Assembly (NCBI RefSeq): GCF_003606345.3
Contig: NZ_CP031844.2
Span: 496,001 to 560,000, forward strand
Source of the DNA: Bartonella krasnovii
Lineage (GTDB): Bacteria > Pseudomonadota > Alphaproteobacteria > Rhizobiales > Rhizobiaceae
Length of the DNA stretch: 64,000 nt
Direction of reading: 5' to 3'
Shown here: one piece after another, positions 47,989 to 57,734 of the stretch
Numbering within the stretch: position 1 is the first letter of the stretch
How the letters are laid out: each line of letters opens with the position of its first letter
The notes under the pieces: model-generated
What the model was told of the DNA's origin: nothing
Seen by the model: only the letters and a program-made list of their open reading frames with translations
The model's database searches: none
Position numbers and translations under genes: made by a program

Positions 47989-50553
47989 ATGGTTACACAA
48001 TATAAATGGAAACGCAATTTTTGGGTACTCTTGTTGAGCAGCTGTTTTGTACAGGCAGCTGCCGCAAATGAGGGGGGGGTGCCGCTTTTTTGTCAATCTT
48101 CAAGTGATGGAAATGATCAAGTATTTCACGATCAATATAATGAAGATATGAAAACAGGAAGATGCATTCTTGGAGCATCGAATGATTTCATTGTAAGAAG
48201 ACACAATGAATTAGGCCTTTTAAAAAAGCCTAGCAATTTTACTCTTGTTAAGGGTGCTAGAATATTTGCGAGCCAGCAGGAGCTTGATAGCAATCATCAC
48301 GACTATGTTGGAGATAATGCGCGAGCACAAAATACTGCATTTCTTAAAAAACCTGAGCTTATCTTCATTAAAGATGGGGCACTGCTTGAAAATTATGTCC
48401 TTGATCATGAAGGTAAAGCATACATTTCAAATGATGGTGAGATTGATAGTCCAGGGCGGTCTATCAATAACACAGTAAAGAATGGTGCGGAGCTTTATGT
48501 ATATGCAGGAGGTCTCAGTGAGAATAGTAAAATTGAGCATGGTGGAATTGAGAATGTTCAGGCTTTAAAGGGAAAACAAGGCTTTTCGAAAAATGCTGTC
48601 GTTAAAGAAGGGGGAAAGCAAAGTGTTGGAAATGGAGGAAAAGTAGAGGAGACTAAAATTTATGGTGGGGAGCAGCTTGTTTTCGGAGAGGGGGATGTTG
48701 GAGGAGAGATTAAAGGGAGTAGCGCTTCTCATACAGTCATTTATGGTCAAGAGGAAACATTAGGTCAACAAAAAGTATATGACGGGGGTAAAGTTTGGAA
48801 TACAAAAGTTATGCGAGGGGGCATCCAAGAGGTTGGGAAAAAGTCTGAAGGTGCAAAAAATGGTGGTTTTGCATTTGATACAGAAGTTTTTGCTGGTGGT
48901 AAACAGCGTATCTTAAAAGGCGGTCAGGCCATTGGAGTTACTTTAAATGAGAGCGCTACTCAGGAAATATATACGGATGGATCTGTAAAAAGTCTAACAA
49001 TGAATGATGAAACAAAATCATGGGTACATGCTGGAGCGATATTAGAAGGCAAGACACAAGTAAATCATTCTGGACAGCTTCATCTTTATGCTGGGAATGA
49101 GCAACATCGCACCACAGTAGAAGATATTCTTTTAAATGGAAAAGAGACAAAATTGTATTCACTCACGGATGAGTCTGATGGAAAAAGCTCTTTGATAAGA
49201 AAATTAAGTGGTGAGGGGAGTGTTATTTTTGAATTTACGGGTTCTGATCCCTACTATTCTCAGCTTCATGTGAATAATCTTTCAGGAAGTTTACATTTCG
49301 CATTGAATACCACGATTGCCCAAAACCGTGGAGATTATCTCTTCGTTGAGAAAGGTACAGGGAATCATACGATAAGTGTTGCTGATTCTGGCGTTGAAAT
49401 CACAGATCCTTTTTCAAATAAGCGTGATTTAATTACCGATCAAAGTGGTGGAGCGCATTTTACGCTGACAGATCTTAAGGGTGAAAACATTAATGCCCTT
49501 GATGGTGGAACTTATATGTATGGGCTGAAAGAAAGAAAGGATGAAAATGGAAAAGTTTGGTTTTTATCGGCAGATCGCCTTAGTGGACCAGAAAATTCTA
49601 CTCCAGATCCTACAAATCCATTCATTCCTGGTGGAACATTAACCACTCCCTCTACGGATGCAGTATTAACGTTGTCTGTAGTCCCTGGGCTTATTTTTAA
49701 CAATGAATTGCAAATTGTACGGAATGGTAGAAAAATTTGGAACAGAAATAGGAAAGATATCGAGCTATGGACCTATGGGATTAAGAGCAGAGAACGTATT
49801 GCGACAGGCCACACACACTTTAAGCTTGGACAGACAGGTTTAGTCTTTGGTGCTGATCAGTTGAATGAATTAAGGCATGGAGAGTTATATATCGGTGGCT
49901 TCGGCAGTTATGATCAAGCACGTGTTTCTCATGCACGAGGGGGGAGGAGTGATTTAAGCTCTTATAGCATTGGAACTTACGCAACTTACTTTGATCATCG
50001 TGGATGGTATATGGATGGTGTTTTGAAATATAATTATTATCAAGATAATTTGAAAGCCATATCAACGAATGGTTTAGCAATACAAAGTCATTATAATCAG
50101 TGGGCGATAGGTGGATCATTTGAGATTGGTTGTTATTTTGAACCAGCTCAAAATACTTGGATGCAGCCTTATATCAAGCTAACAGGTTTACAGGTGGAAG
50201 GTAAAAAAATAAAACTTTCCAATGGAATGACCGGTGACTTAAGTCCATTGATCTCATTCCGTAGTGAAGTTGGATTGACGGCAGGACATGAATTTTTTGT
50301 GAATTCAGAAACTTCATTAACAGCTTATATAATGGCAGCTTGGTTGCGTGAGAATATAAATAATAATCACGCGATAATTAATAACCAGCATAAATTTATC
50401 ACAGACTTATCGGGTAGTGCGGGTAAATTAGGAATTGGTTTAAACAGTTTGGTCAATGATAACCTAACACTTTATGCGGAAGCATATTATCTAAAAGGAC
50501 ATAAGATTAAAAATGCTCTTCAAGGTATTTTAGGATTACGCTACAGTTTCTAA
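47989..50553 (+). CDS. Autotransporter 2, single AIDA-type passenger
   Basis: This is an 854-residue type V secreted surface protein. The signal peptide is RNFWVLLLSSCFVQAAAA. The mature N-terminus is unique, with two Cys (PLFCQSS and TGRCILG), then one passenger module with AIDA-like GG-repeats (GGIENVQ, GGKQSVG, GGEQLVFG), an LSGSLHFALN region and HTISVADSG. A short Pro-rich linker (STPDPTNPFIPGG) leads to a barrel of about 280 residues ending in Phe. ATG 47989 follows GGGAGG at 47981-47986. It lacks the long basic linker found in genes 1 and 3. Confidence 0.88.
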   Translation: MVTQYKWKRNFWVLLLSSCFVQAAAANEGGVPLFCQSSSDGNDQVFHDQYNEDMKTGRCILGASNDFIVRRHNELGLLKKPSNFTLVKGARIFASQQELDSNHHDYVGDNARAQNTAFLKKPELIFIKDGALLENYVLDHEGKAYISNDGEIDSPGRSINNTVKNGAELYVYAGGLSENSKIEHGGIENVQALKGKQGFSKNAVVKEGGKQSVGNGGKVEETKIYGGEQLVFGEGDVGGEIKGSSASHTVIYGQEETLGQQKVYDGGKVWNTKVMRGGIQEVGKKSEGAKNGGFAFDTEVFAGGKQRILKGGQAIGVTLNESATQEIYTDGSVKSLTMNDETKSWVHAGAILEGKTQVNHSGQLHLYAGNEQHRTTVEDILLNGKETKLYSLTDESDGKSSLIRKLSGEGSVIFEFTGSDPYYSQLHVNNLSGSLHFALNTTIAQNRGDYLFVEKGTGNHTISVADSGVEITDPFSNKRDLITDQSGGAHFTLTDLKGENINALDGGTYMYGLKERKDENGKVWFLSADRLSGPENSTPDPTNPFIPGGTLTTPSTDAVLTLSVVPGLIFNNELQIVRNGRKIWNRNRKDIELWTYGIKSRERIATGHTHFKLGQTGLVFGADQLNELRHGELYIGGFGSYDQARVSHARGGRSDLSSYSIGTYATYFDHRGWYMDGVLKYNYYQDNLKAISTNGLAIQSHYNQWAIGGSFEIGCYFEPAQNTWMQPYIKLTGLQVEGKKIKLSNGMTGDLSPLISFRSEVGLTAGHEFFVNSETSLTAYIMAAWLRENINNNHAIINNQHKFITDLSGSAGKLGIGLNSLVNDNLTLYAEAYYLKGHKIKNALQGILGLRYSF

Positions 50554-50618
50554 ATACACCTTTACACAGTTGATTAAGTTTATAAACTTAAATAGATAAC
50601 GCTTTGCGATGTCCTTTT

Positions 50619-50670
50619 GAGAGTATAGAGACCTTTTTAAACAGTAAGGATGCCTTTATACTCTCTTTTA
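50619..50670 (+). terminator. Candidate terminator after autotransporter 2
   Basis: GAGAGTATA at 50619-50627 and TATACTCTC at 50657-50665 are a perfect 9-base inverted repeat, with an internal AAGG/CCTT pair, followed by TTTTA. It starts 65 bases after the stop codon. Confidence 0.5.
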
Positions 50671-51208
50671 AGGAAAGGTATTAATTTATAAAGAGTGTTC
50701 ATTATTTTGTATGTTGAATGAGAGTTTTGAATATCGTAGGATTTTCTTATTCCAAATCTACTCAAAATCACTTTCTTGCATGTCACAAGTAGGGAAGAGC
50801 CGTGTGGAGCAAAATTGTACAAGAAAGGACTCAAAATGCTTCTGATAAATCACTTCAAGTGCTAAGGACTATTGCAACGTTTTAGGGCTGGTAAAGTGTT
50901 TGATGGAGCCGACTCCATAGTGTAAAAATGTTAGTATTCAATGGATTTTTAGCAATTATGCTATTCATTGTCGGCGTCGGGAAAATATAGGCTTGGGCAT
51001 ATTGAGAGATGTTTTTTTCAAACAAGCGTATGAGCATCCCAATGACGTTCTCTTTTACGTGAGGGGTGGTGATCCCATTAAAGGGAATGGGCATTTTTCA
51101 TTCATAATTTCAAATACAAACCTGAAAATTAATCTTTTAATTCAAATAAACAATTTAAATTTTTTCGTTTTTCTGCCTTCAGTTAGCATTTTTTAGTGAT
51201 TCATAGAC

Positions 51209-51223
51209 GCACAACTAAAAATT
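51209..51223 (+). promoter_or_regulatory. 15-base motif shared with autotransporter 1 upstream region
   Basis: GCACAACTAAAAATT matches, in reverse orientation, 41950-41964 upstream of autotransporter 1. It lies 131 bases before ATG 51354. I did not find it upstream of autotransporter 2, whose barrel is also the divergent one. Confidence 0.35.
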
Positions 51224-51353
51224 GTTAAATTAAAAAAATACACTAAAAAATTGTATTTAGACATAAATAAAACACATTATGATACAATCTAAAACGAGCT
51301 ACCTGTGTAGCCGCGGGATATTTGTCTAAATAATTGAGAGTGGAGTGTGGATA

Positions 51354-53939
51354 ATGCGATATAAATACAAATTAAGTTTTTCAGTATTGATGATCAGTAG
51401 TTGTCTTGTGCAATCTGCAAGTGCAGTTGAGAGTAGGAATAGAGAGCTAACAAGAGCACCCCATGTAGGAAATGGAGAAGAGGAACGAAAAAAATTAGAA
51501 TTGATTGCTCGTCTTTTCAAAAATAATATTACCCTTAAAGGCGGTGATGTAGAGCTTGTTGATAATGGAAGAACTTCCGTGGGATCTACTATTAACAAAG
51601 GAGGGATGCAGATAGTTGTGCGCGGAGGAACTGCGATTAATGCTGCAATTAGAGGTGGTAAACAGTTTGTTCATGAAGAGCCTAATATTGATCTTACACA
51701 AGTGGTTAGAAAAAGTAGTGCATATAATGCCACAGTTACGGGTGGAGATGGAGAAATAGGACAGCAGAATGTGTATGATGGTGCATGGGCTTGGTATACA
51801 AGAGTAGGAAATAACGGAGAACAAAATCTTTATGCGGGGCAAAGAAAAGAAGGGGGAAGAGCAATGGATACAGAGGTCTCAGGAAATGGTAGACAACACG
51901 TCTTAGCACATGGAGGGGCTTATGCGACAACTTTGAAGGATCATGCTACTCAGGTAGTATATCCTGGAGGGTTTGTAGATACTTTAACAATTATGGATTA
52001 TGCTAGGTCATGGTTTCACTCTGGTATTCAGAAAGTGGTTGGAGAAGTAAGGGTCAATAGTCACGGAGAACTTTATTTATTCGCTGGTGATGTCACAAAC
52101 CATCTCACTAAAAAAAAGATTCCTATAGAGGGACAACCTGATGAAACAATATTTGAGGTTGGTGAACGGAATAACAAATATAAACCTCAGATTGAAATTG
52201 AAGATTTAGGGGGAGAGGATGGAACTGTTGTTTTTACTTCTATTCCATATGATCCACGTCATATTTCACTTCATGTTGAAAAACTTTCAGGGAATTTACA
52301 TTTTCGATTCAATATTAGTACTGCGTGGGATTCGAGTGATTATTTGACGATTGGTGAGGGCTCAGGAAATCACAAAATAAGTGTTGCGGATTCTGGTCGT
52401 GAAATTACAGGTTCTCTCTCACAAAGGAATAGTTTTGTTACTCATCTTCCTTTAGTTACCGATAGAAGCCAAGGTGGAGGAGCTAACTTTACTCTGGCGG
52501 ATCTTTCGGGGAGGGAAATTACAACTTTTGATGGTGGAACTTATCAGTATCGCTTGGAGAAGAGAGGTCGATGTGCTATTTCTAGTGGTAGTGCTACAAT
52601 TTGGTCTTTAAGTAGAGCCTCTGAAAATTCAGAGCGTTCTGGTGCTGAAGTAGAATGTGTAAATAAGAAAATGAAGGTTCCTGTTGCATTGTCTGCTGAT
52701 ATGGGGACACAGTCTAATCAAGGTGATTCTTCAGGAAGGAAAAAGGCTGGTCGTCGTCCACCTAAAAAAGAGCAACCCCAGAAACGGCCTCCGCGTCATT
52801 TAAGAGAAGCACAAAGTGTCTCGAGTGTTTCGATATCTTCTTCTCAAGAAAATCAGATGCATGTGGTATTGCCTCCATCACCTCCACATTCTCTTTCTTC
52901 TGACACACAACAGGCTGCTGTTTCCGCCTCTTCTCAGTCTTTAGCAGATCAGATGATTTTGCGTCCAAGTAATCAGAAACAACCTTCTCCACAATTGGAT
53001 GAGACGCTTTCAGGTTTTCAGTTTTTAACCACGCCTTCTACAGATGCAGTATTGTCTATGTCTGTAGCTCCAGCAATGATATTTCATAATGAAATGCAAA
53101 GCGTACGTGCGGGAAGAGGCATTCTAGATAAAAGTAAAAAGCATACGGCTTTATGGGGCTATGCGATTAAAGCAAAAGAGAGCATTGCGACAGAGCATAT
53201 AGATTTTAAGCTCGATCAAACAGGGATTGTGTTAGGGATCAATGGCTTAAGCGAGTGGGAAAATGGAGAGTTTTATATAGGTGGTTTTGGCAGCTATGAT
53301 CATGCTCGTGTTGCACATACTCGGGGTGGTACTAGCGGTATCAATAGTTATAGTATTGGGGCTTATGTCACGTATGTGGATCATAGTGGATGGTATCTGG
53401 ATGCTCTTTTAAAATACAATCATTATCAAAATAATCTGAAGGCAGTTTCCACGAATGGTTTAGGGATTGAAGGCAGTTATAAGCAATGGGCGGTTGGGGC
53501 CTCCTTTGAAGCAGGATATCGATTTCAGACGTCCAAGAGTAGTTGGTTGCAGCCTTATGGACAATTTACTTGGTTGCAAGTTGAGGGAAAAGAAATCAAG
53601 TTATCGAATGACATGAGCGGTGATATTCGCCCCTTTACGTCATTGCGCAGTGAGGTTGGATTATCTTTAGGGTATGAATTTGGCTCTGGCATGGCGACTT
53701 CTTCACAGGCGTATATTACAGCAGCATGGTTGCGTGAGAATAAAGATGATAATCAAACGGTGATTAATGAACACCATTCATTCACCACCGATTTATCAGG
53801 TAATGCGGGTAAATTAGGCATAGGTTTGAGCAGTTTTTTGAGTGAGAAGCTGAAGTTATATGGTGAGGCTCATTATGTTAAAGGGCGTAAAACAAAACAG
53901 TCTCTTCAGGGCATTATAGGGGTACGCTATAATTTCTAA
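51354..53939 (+). CDS. Autotransporter 3, single AIDA-type passenger
   Basis: This is an 861-residue type V secreted surface protein. The signal peptide is KLSFSVLMISSCLVQSASA. One passenger module has shortened AIDA-like repeats (GGMQIVVRGGTAINAAIRGG), an LSGNLHFRFN region and HKISVADSGREI. Two Cys (GRCAISS and VECVNK) flank a Ser-rich stretch. A basic Pro-rich linker (AGRRPPKKEQPQKRPPRH) leads to a barrel almost identical to that of autotransporter 1. ATG 51354 sits in the block TGGAGTGTGGATAATGC, identical to the start of gene 1. Confidence 0.88.
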   Translation: MRYKYKLSFSVLMISSCLVQSASAVESRNRELTRAPHVGNGEEERKKLELIARLFKNNITLKGGDVELVDNGRTSVGSTINKGGMQIVVRGGTAINAAIRGGKQFVHEEPNIDLTQVVRKSSAYNATVTGGDGEIGQQNVYDGAWAWYTRVGNNGEQNLYAGQRKEGGRAMDTEVSGNGRQHVLAHGGAYATTLKDHATQVVYPGGFVDTLTIMDYARSWFHSGIQKVVGEVRVNSHGELYLFAGDVTNHLTKKKIPIEGQPDETIFEVGERNNKYKPQIEIEDLGGEDGTVVFTSIPYDPRHISLHVEKLSGNLHFRFNISTAWDSSDYLTIGEGSGNHKISVADSGREITGSLSQRNSFVTHLPLVTDRSQGGGANFTLADLSGREITTFDGGTYQYRLEKRGRCAISSGSATIWSLSRASENSERSGAEVECVNKKMKVPVALSADMGTQSNQGDSSGRKKAGRRPPKKEQPQKRPPRHLREAQSVSSVSISSSQENQMHVVLPPSPPHSLSSDTQQAAVSASSQSLADQMILRPSNQKQPSPQLDETLSGFQFLTTPSTDAVLSMSVAPAMIFHNEMQSVRAGRGILDKSKKHTALWGYAIKAKESIATEHIDFKLDQTGIVLGINGLSEWENGEFYIGGFGSYDHARVAHTRGGTSGINSYSIGAYVTYVDHSGWYLDALLKYNHYQNNLKAVSTNGLGIEGSYKQWAVGASFEAGYRFQTSKSSWLQPYGQFTWLQVEGKEIKLSNDMSGDIRPFTSLRSEVGLSLGYEFGSGMATSSQAYITAAWLRENKDDNQTVINEHHSFTTDLSGNAGKLGIGLSSFLSEKLKLYGEAHYVKGRKTKQSLQGIIGVRYNF
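52900..53939 (+). repeat. Linker-barrel tract nearly identical to autotransporter 1
   Basis: This is the partner of 46601-47640, colinear and without gaps. Most differences are in four small clusters, for example around 53203-53226 and 53536-53549. The clustering is compatible with exchange followed by a few later changes. Confidence 0.85.
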
Positions 53940-54336
53940 TTATAGGAAATTTTTTAATTGATCTCAGTAAGGTGAGAGAATTTTAAAACCTAGACCTAAA
54001 GTGTCTAGATCTGTCTTCTTTTTTAAAAGAAGGTTTTCATAAAAGGTATGTATTTTTACGTGTTGTTTTTTCTTATAATTGTTATTGCTTAAATGATAAT
54101 TTTGATGGGAAGCGTTTAGGAATATAATAAGGAGTTCAACATTTACTAAGAGGCAGCTGTGCATCTTATGATGGGAGGGGCAATTATAACTGTATTTGTT
54201 TTATTGAAGTCTTCTTTACAATCCATTCTATATTTTTGAGAATTTGTGTAGATTTTTTCAAAGTCACTTGGCAAAGAACTGTCTGCTCGCTATAGAAACA
54301 GTTAGAGAATGTTATCAATGAAATAAAGGTGAGTAA
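53940..54336. other. Intergenic region, autotransporter 3 to ndk
   Basis: This is about 400 bases with no supported gene. Two hairpins near the start (CTAGAC/GTCTAG at 53990-54008 and CTTCTTTT/AAAAGAAG at 54015-54032) probably end the autotransporter transcript. The remainder should contain the ndk promoter. Confidence 0.5.
54015..54038 (+). terminator. Candidate terminator after autotransporter 3
   Basis: CTTCTTTT at 54015-54022 pairs with AAAAGAAG at 54025-54032, followed by GTTTTC. It is AT-rich, so the stem is weak, but it lies about 75 bases after the stop codon, next to a second small hairpin. Confidence 0.45.
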
Positions 54337-54759
54337 ATGGCTTTAGAGCGTACTTTTTCGATGATTAAACCAGATGCAACACGTCGTAATTTGACAGGCG
54401 CAATTACCAAAATGCTTGAAGATGCGGGCTTGCGTGTTATTGCATCTAGACGTGTGTGGATGAGCAAGCGTGAGGCTGAAAATTTTTATGCTGTTCATAA
54501 AGAACGCCCTTTTTTTAGTGAATTGGTTGAATTTATGTCTTCTGGTCCAACAATTGTCCAGGTTTTGGAAGGAGAAAATGCAATAGCTAAAAACCGTGAA
54601 GTGATGGGGGCTACAAATCCCAGTGATGCAGAAGAAGGGACAATTCGTAAGGTTCATGCTTTGTCGATTGGTGAAAATTCTGTCCATGGATCCGATAGTG
54701 CTGAAACAGCAAAAACAGAAATCGCTTTTTGGTTTTCTGAGATAGAAATTGTTGGTTAA
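54337..54759 (+). CDS. ndk: Nucleoside diphosphate kinase
   Basis: Ndk equilibrates nucleoside triphosphate pools through a phosphohistidine. The 140-residue protein has [18 protein letters not shown] at its start and the active His in [10 protein letters not shown]. Its length and motif spacing are standard. It marks the return to core genes after the autotransporter cluster. A clear terminator follows. Confidence 0.96.
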   Translation: MALERTFSMIKPDATRRNLTGAITKMLEDAGLRVIASRRVWMSKREAENFYAVHKERPFFSELVEFMSSGPTIVQVLEGENAIAKNREVMGATNPSDAEEGTIRKVHALSIGENSVHGSDSAETAKTEIAFWFSEIEIVG

Positions 54760-55082
54760 TAAAAGCGTAAATAAAAATAAGAAGCAAAAACCTAAAACAT
54801 AGTGTTTTGGGCTTTTGCTTTTACAAGATTATAGGTCTCTTTGACAGATATGGGGATTCATCGTTTTTTTTCACTTTTAATATTGCAACTTTTTTTTTCG
54901 AGGGGATAAAACCTATTTATTTTTTGAATGTCTTTTAACTAGACGCCAACTTCGTTTGTGAAAGGTAAAAGAAGTATTTTAATTGATTAATCATCACGAG
55001 ATTTAAAGTAAGTAGATTTATGGTATCTTTTCTTTCTTAAGTTTTAGAAAGACAGATTATCATTATAAATCAAGAGACGATT
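54760..55082. other. Intergenic region, ndk to pgsA
   Basis: This is about 320 bases between convergent genes. The ndk terminator occupies the first part. The rest is AT-rich with no recognisable gene. In related rhizobia, from memory, moaD and moaE often lie beside pgsA. They are absent here. Confidence 0.45.
54782..54823 (+). terminator. Rho-independent terminator after ndk
   Basis: The arm at 54782-54799 (AAGCAAAAACCTAAAACA) pairs with 54803-54820 (TGTTTTGGGCTTTTGCTT) across a 3-base loop, with few mismatches and further T residues after. It is 23 bases downstream of the ndk stop. Confidence 0.8.
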
Positions 55083-55664
55083 TCATGAAATGACGTGTTT
55101 TAAACCCGCGCGAAAATAATCCCATCCTGTCCACAATGTAAGGAGGGCAGCAATCCAAAGCATAGTAATGCCAAATTCTACCGTGTAAGGGAAAATTTTA
55201 TTACCAGCTGGTCCTGCTAAAAGAAAGATAATAGCGATCATTTGTACAAAAGTTTTCCACTTTGCAAGACGAGAGACCGGAACACTTACTTTTAATTCAG
55301 CTAAATATTCACGTAATCCTGATACAAGAATCTCTCGACAAAGAATAATAATTGCGGCCCATAATGTCCATCCAGCAATCGTGCTGTCTGCGGCAAGCAA
55401 GAGCAAACAAGCTGAGACGAGAAGTTTATCGGCAATTGGATCTAACATGCGACCAATATTGGATGTTTGTTCCCAAATACGGGCAAGATAGCCATCAAGA
55501 AAGTCAGTAATAGAGGCAACGATAAAAATGGAAACGGCAATCCAACGTACGATATCATTTGACTGTAGGCGTCCTTCTACAAAAAAGCAAGCAACGACCA
55601 TTGGGACTGCAACAATTCGTGCATAAGTTAAAAGATTTGGAAAAGAAAAAGTATGATTTTTCAT
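55083..55664 (-). CDS. pgsA: CDP-diacylglycerol-glycerol-3-phosphate phosphatidyltransferase
   Basis: PgsA makes phosphatidylglycerophosphate, the precursor of phosphatidylglycerol and cardiolipin, at the inner membrane. The CDP-alcohol phosphotransferase motif reads DFLDGYLAR, then GRMLDPIADK. The N-terminus NLLTYARIVAVPMVV is typical of PgsA. ATG 55664 gives 193 aa, the family norm. The frame extends upstream to 55715 without a better ribosome site. It follows uvrC by about 70 bases on the same strand. Confidence 0.92.
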   Translation of the reverse strand: MKNHTFSFPNLLTYARIVAVPMVVACFFVEGRLQSNDIVRWIAVSIFIVASITDFLDGYLARIWEQTSNIGRMLDPIADKLLVSACLLLLAADSTIAGWTLWAAIIILCREILVSGLREYLAELKVSVPVSRLAKWKTFVQMIAIIFLLAGPAGNKIFPYTVEFGITMLWIAALLTLWTGWDYFRAGLKHVIS

Positions 55665-55736
55665 AGAGTCATTTTCAATTCTTATAAAGGAAAACATATT
55701 CCCTGTAAGTAACAAGGCTAAAGTGATGAAACAAGC

Positions 55737-57722
55737 CTATTTTTCATTAAAATGGTTATGAATTTTTTGCGCGATTGCGATAGAGATTCCCGTAACTTTT
55801 TTCAAGTCTTCAAGTGAGGCACCAGCAACAGCCTTGGCACTTCCAAAATGATGAAGCAATGCACGTTTTCTTGACGGACCGATATTTTCGATTTCATCAA
55901 GTGGATTTTTAAAGGTTTCTTTCTTTCGTTTTATTCTATGCGTTCCAATAGCAAAACGGTGTGCTTCATCACGTAGACGTTGCAAAAAATAGAGGATAGG
56001 ATCACGGGGGGGAAGTGTGAAAGGAAGGGTACCTTTTATAAAAAATCGTTCACGTCCCGCATGACGGTCAACACCTTTGGCAATTCCAACAACGGTGATT
56101 AGGTTATTCAATTGTAATTCAGCAAGTATTGTATGCACACTGTTGATTTGTCCCTCACCTCCATCGATTAAGATAAGATCAGGCCAAACGGGAAAAAGAT
56201 CATTCTCTTGATCTTTTCTATCATGACTTTTATTTGGCAAATCATGCTCTTTGATAAGGCGTGAAAATCTTCGTTTAATCACTTCTTTCATCATGCCAAA
56301 ATCATCGCCAGGCGTGATATCTGTTGAGCGAATGTTGAATTTGCGATATTGATTTTTAACAAATCCCATTTGACCAGCAACAATCATAGCACCTACAGAA
56401 TTTGTTCCCATAATATGAGAATTGTCGTAGACTTCTATACGGCGCGGAGGAAAAGGCAGCTGGAATGTTTCAGCAAGCCCCTGAAGTAATTTTGTATGGG
56501 TAGCTGTTTCAGCAAGCTTATGTTCTAGTGCTTCATGAGCATTAAGATAGGCGTAATTAACAAGTGTTTTCCGTTCACCTTGCTTGGGTAAAGAGAGAGA
56601 CACTTTGTGATTTGCTTTGAGACTTAATGCTTCTGTAAGAAGTGTCTTTTCTTCAATTTCTTCGGATAAAAGGATGCTTTTGGGAAGGGGCTTATCATCG
56701 TAAAATTGGGCAATAAAACTCGCTAAAATTTCAGTACGGGAAAAAGAGGGATCTGCTTTAGGAAAATAGGCTCGGTTTCCCCAATTTTGTCCCATACGAA
56801 AAAAAAACACTTGAATACAAGTCATTCCTTCCTTTTGAGCAATTGCAAAGACATCTGCTTCTTTTATCGTTTGAGGGTTAATACCTTGATGGCTTTGTAT
56901 GTGAGAAAGGGCTGATAAGCGGTCACGATAGGAAGCTGCTTGTTCAAAGTCAAGATTTTCTGCGGCTTTATGCATAGCTTGGACCATATCATTTTTAACA
57001 GATTGATCTTTTCCCGAAAGGAACGCTTTTGCTTCTCTTACTAGTTCTTTATAATCACTGTCATTAATTTCATGGGTACAAGGTGCAGAACATCGTTTAA
57101 TTTGATAAAGTAAACAGGGACGTGTACGGTTTTCAAAAATTGTATCGGTACAAGTCCGTAATAAAAAAGCGCGTTGTAAAACATGAATTGTTTGTGTCAC
57201 CGCACCAGCAGAAGCAAAAGGCCCAAAATAATGAGCTTTTTGTGTTCGTGCGCCACGATGTTTGCAAAGTGCAGGTGCTCGATGATCATTTGTAATCATG
57301 ATATAAGGAAAGCTTTTATCATCACGGAGTAATACATTAAAATGGGGATGCAATCTTTTGATGAGATTCGCCTCTAAAAGGAGTGCTTCTGTTTCTGTAT
57401 GGGTAACGATAAATTCCATATGATATGTTGCACGAATCATACGGGTAATACGATTATTGTGTCCTTGTTCACGTGTATAATTTGAAACACGTTTTTTGAG
57501 ATTACGTGCTTTGCCAATGTAGAGAATATTACCATTTTCACCAATCATCCGATAAACTCCCGGCTTATGGGGAAGGTGTCTAACAAACTCTTGTATAAAT
57601 TTGACACCTTGGAATTGATTTTTTTCATTGCTCTGATTGGCATTTTTCCATGACAAATTAGAGAGAAAAGAAAGCTTTTCTCTTTTATTTTTCGGACAAG
57701 TTGTATTATTTTTCAGGATCAT
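55737..57722 (-). CDS. uvrC: Excinuclease ABC subunit C
   Basis: UvrC makes both incisions around bulky lesions in nucleotide excision repair. The GIY-YIG domain is near the N-terminus ([20 protein letters not shown]), followed by the UVR motif ([17 protein letters not shown]), the RNase H-like domain ([28 protein letters not shown]) and C-terminal helix-hairpin-helix motifs. ATG 57722 gives 661 aa. TTG 57734 is an alternative. About 45 N-terminal residues precede the conserved core, slightly longer than usual. Confidence 0.94.
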   Translation of the reverse strand: MILKNNTTCPKNKREKLSFLSNLSWKNANQSNEKNQFQGVKFIQEFVRHLPHKPGVYRMIGENGNILYIGKARNLKKRVSNYTREQGHNNRITRMIRATYHMEFIVTHTETEALLLEANLIKRLHPHFNVLLRDDKSFPYIMITNDHRAPALCKHRGARTQKAHYFGPFASAGAVTQTIHVLQRAFLLRTCTDTIFENRTRPCLLYQIKRCSAPCTHEINDSDYKELVREAKAFLSGKDQSVKNDMVQAMHKAAENLDFEQAASYRDRLSALSHIQSHQGINPQTIKEADVFAIAQKEGMTCIQVFFFRMGQNWGNRAYFPKADPSFSRTEILASFIAQFYDDKPLPKSILLSEEIEEKTLLTEALSLKANHKVSLSLPKQGERKTLVNYAYLNAHEALEHKLAETATHTKLLQGLAETFQLPFPPRRIEVYDNSHIMGTNSVGAMIVAGQMGFVKNQYRKFNIRSTDITPGDDFGMMKEVIKRRFSRLIKEHDLPNKSHDRKDQENDLFPVWPDLILIDGGEGQINSVHTILAELQLNNLITVVGIAKGVDRHAGRERFFIKGTLPFTLPPRDPILYFLQRLRDEAHRFAIGTHRIKRKKETFKNPLDEIENIGPSRKRALLHHFGSAKAVAGASLEDLKKVTGISIAIAQKIHNHFNEK

Positions 57723-57734
57723 TCCGTTTATCAA

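Larger units (their letters stand above)
50554..51353. other. Long intergenic region before autotransporter 3
   Basis: This is about 800 bases. It begins with an inverted repeat GAGAGTATA/TATACTCTC (50619-50665) that may terminate autotransporter 2 transcription. The middle part (about 50820-51110) is less AT-rich and holds a minus-strand frame of 70 codons that I do not recognise, possibly a gene remnant. The last part carries the 15-base shared motif and the autotransporter 3 promoter, with TATGAT near 51280 as a possible -10 box. Confidence 0.5.

Noticed and set aside
50882-51094. Minus-strand frame of 70 codons before autotransporter 3
   Set aside because: No ribosome site, no recognisable motif, and short. 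Kept only as a possible remnant.
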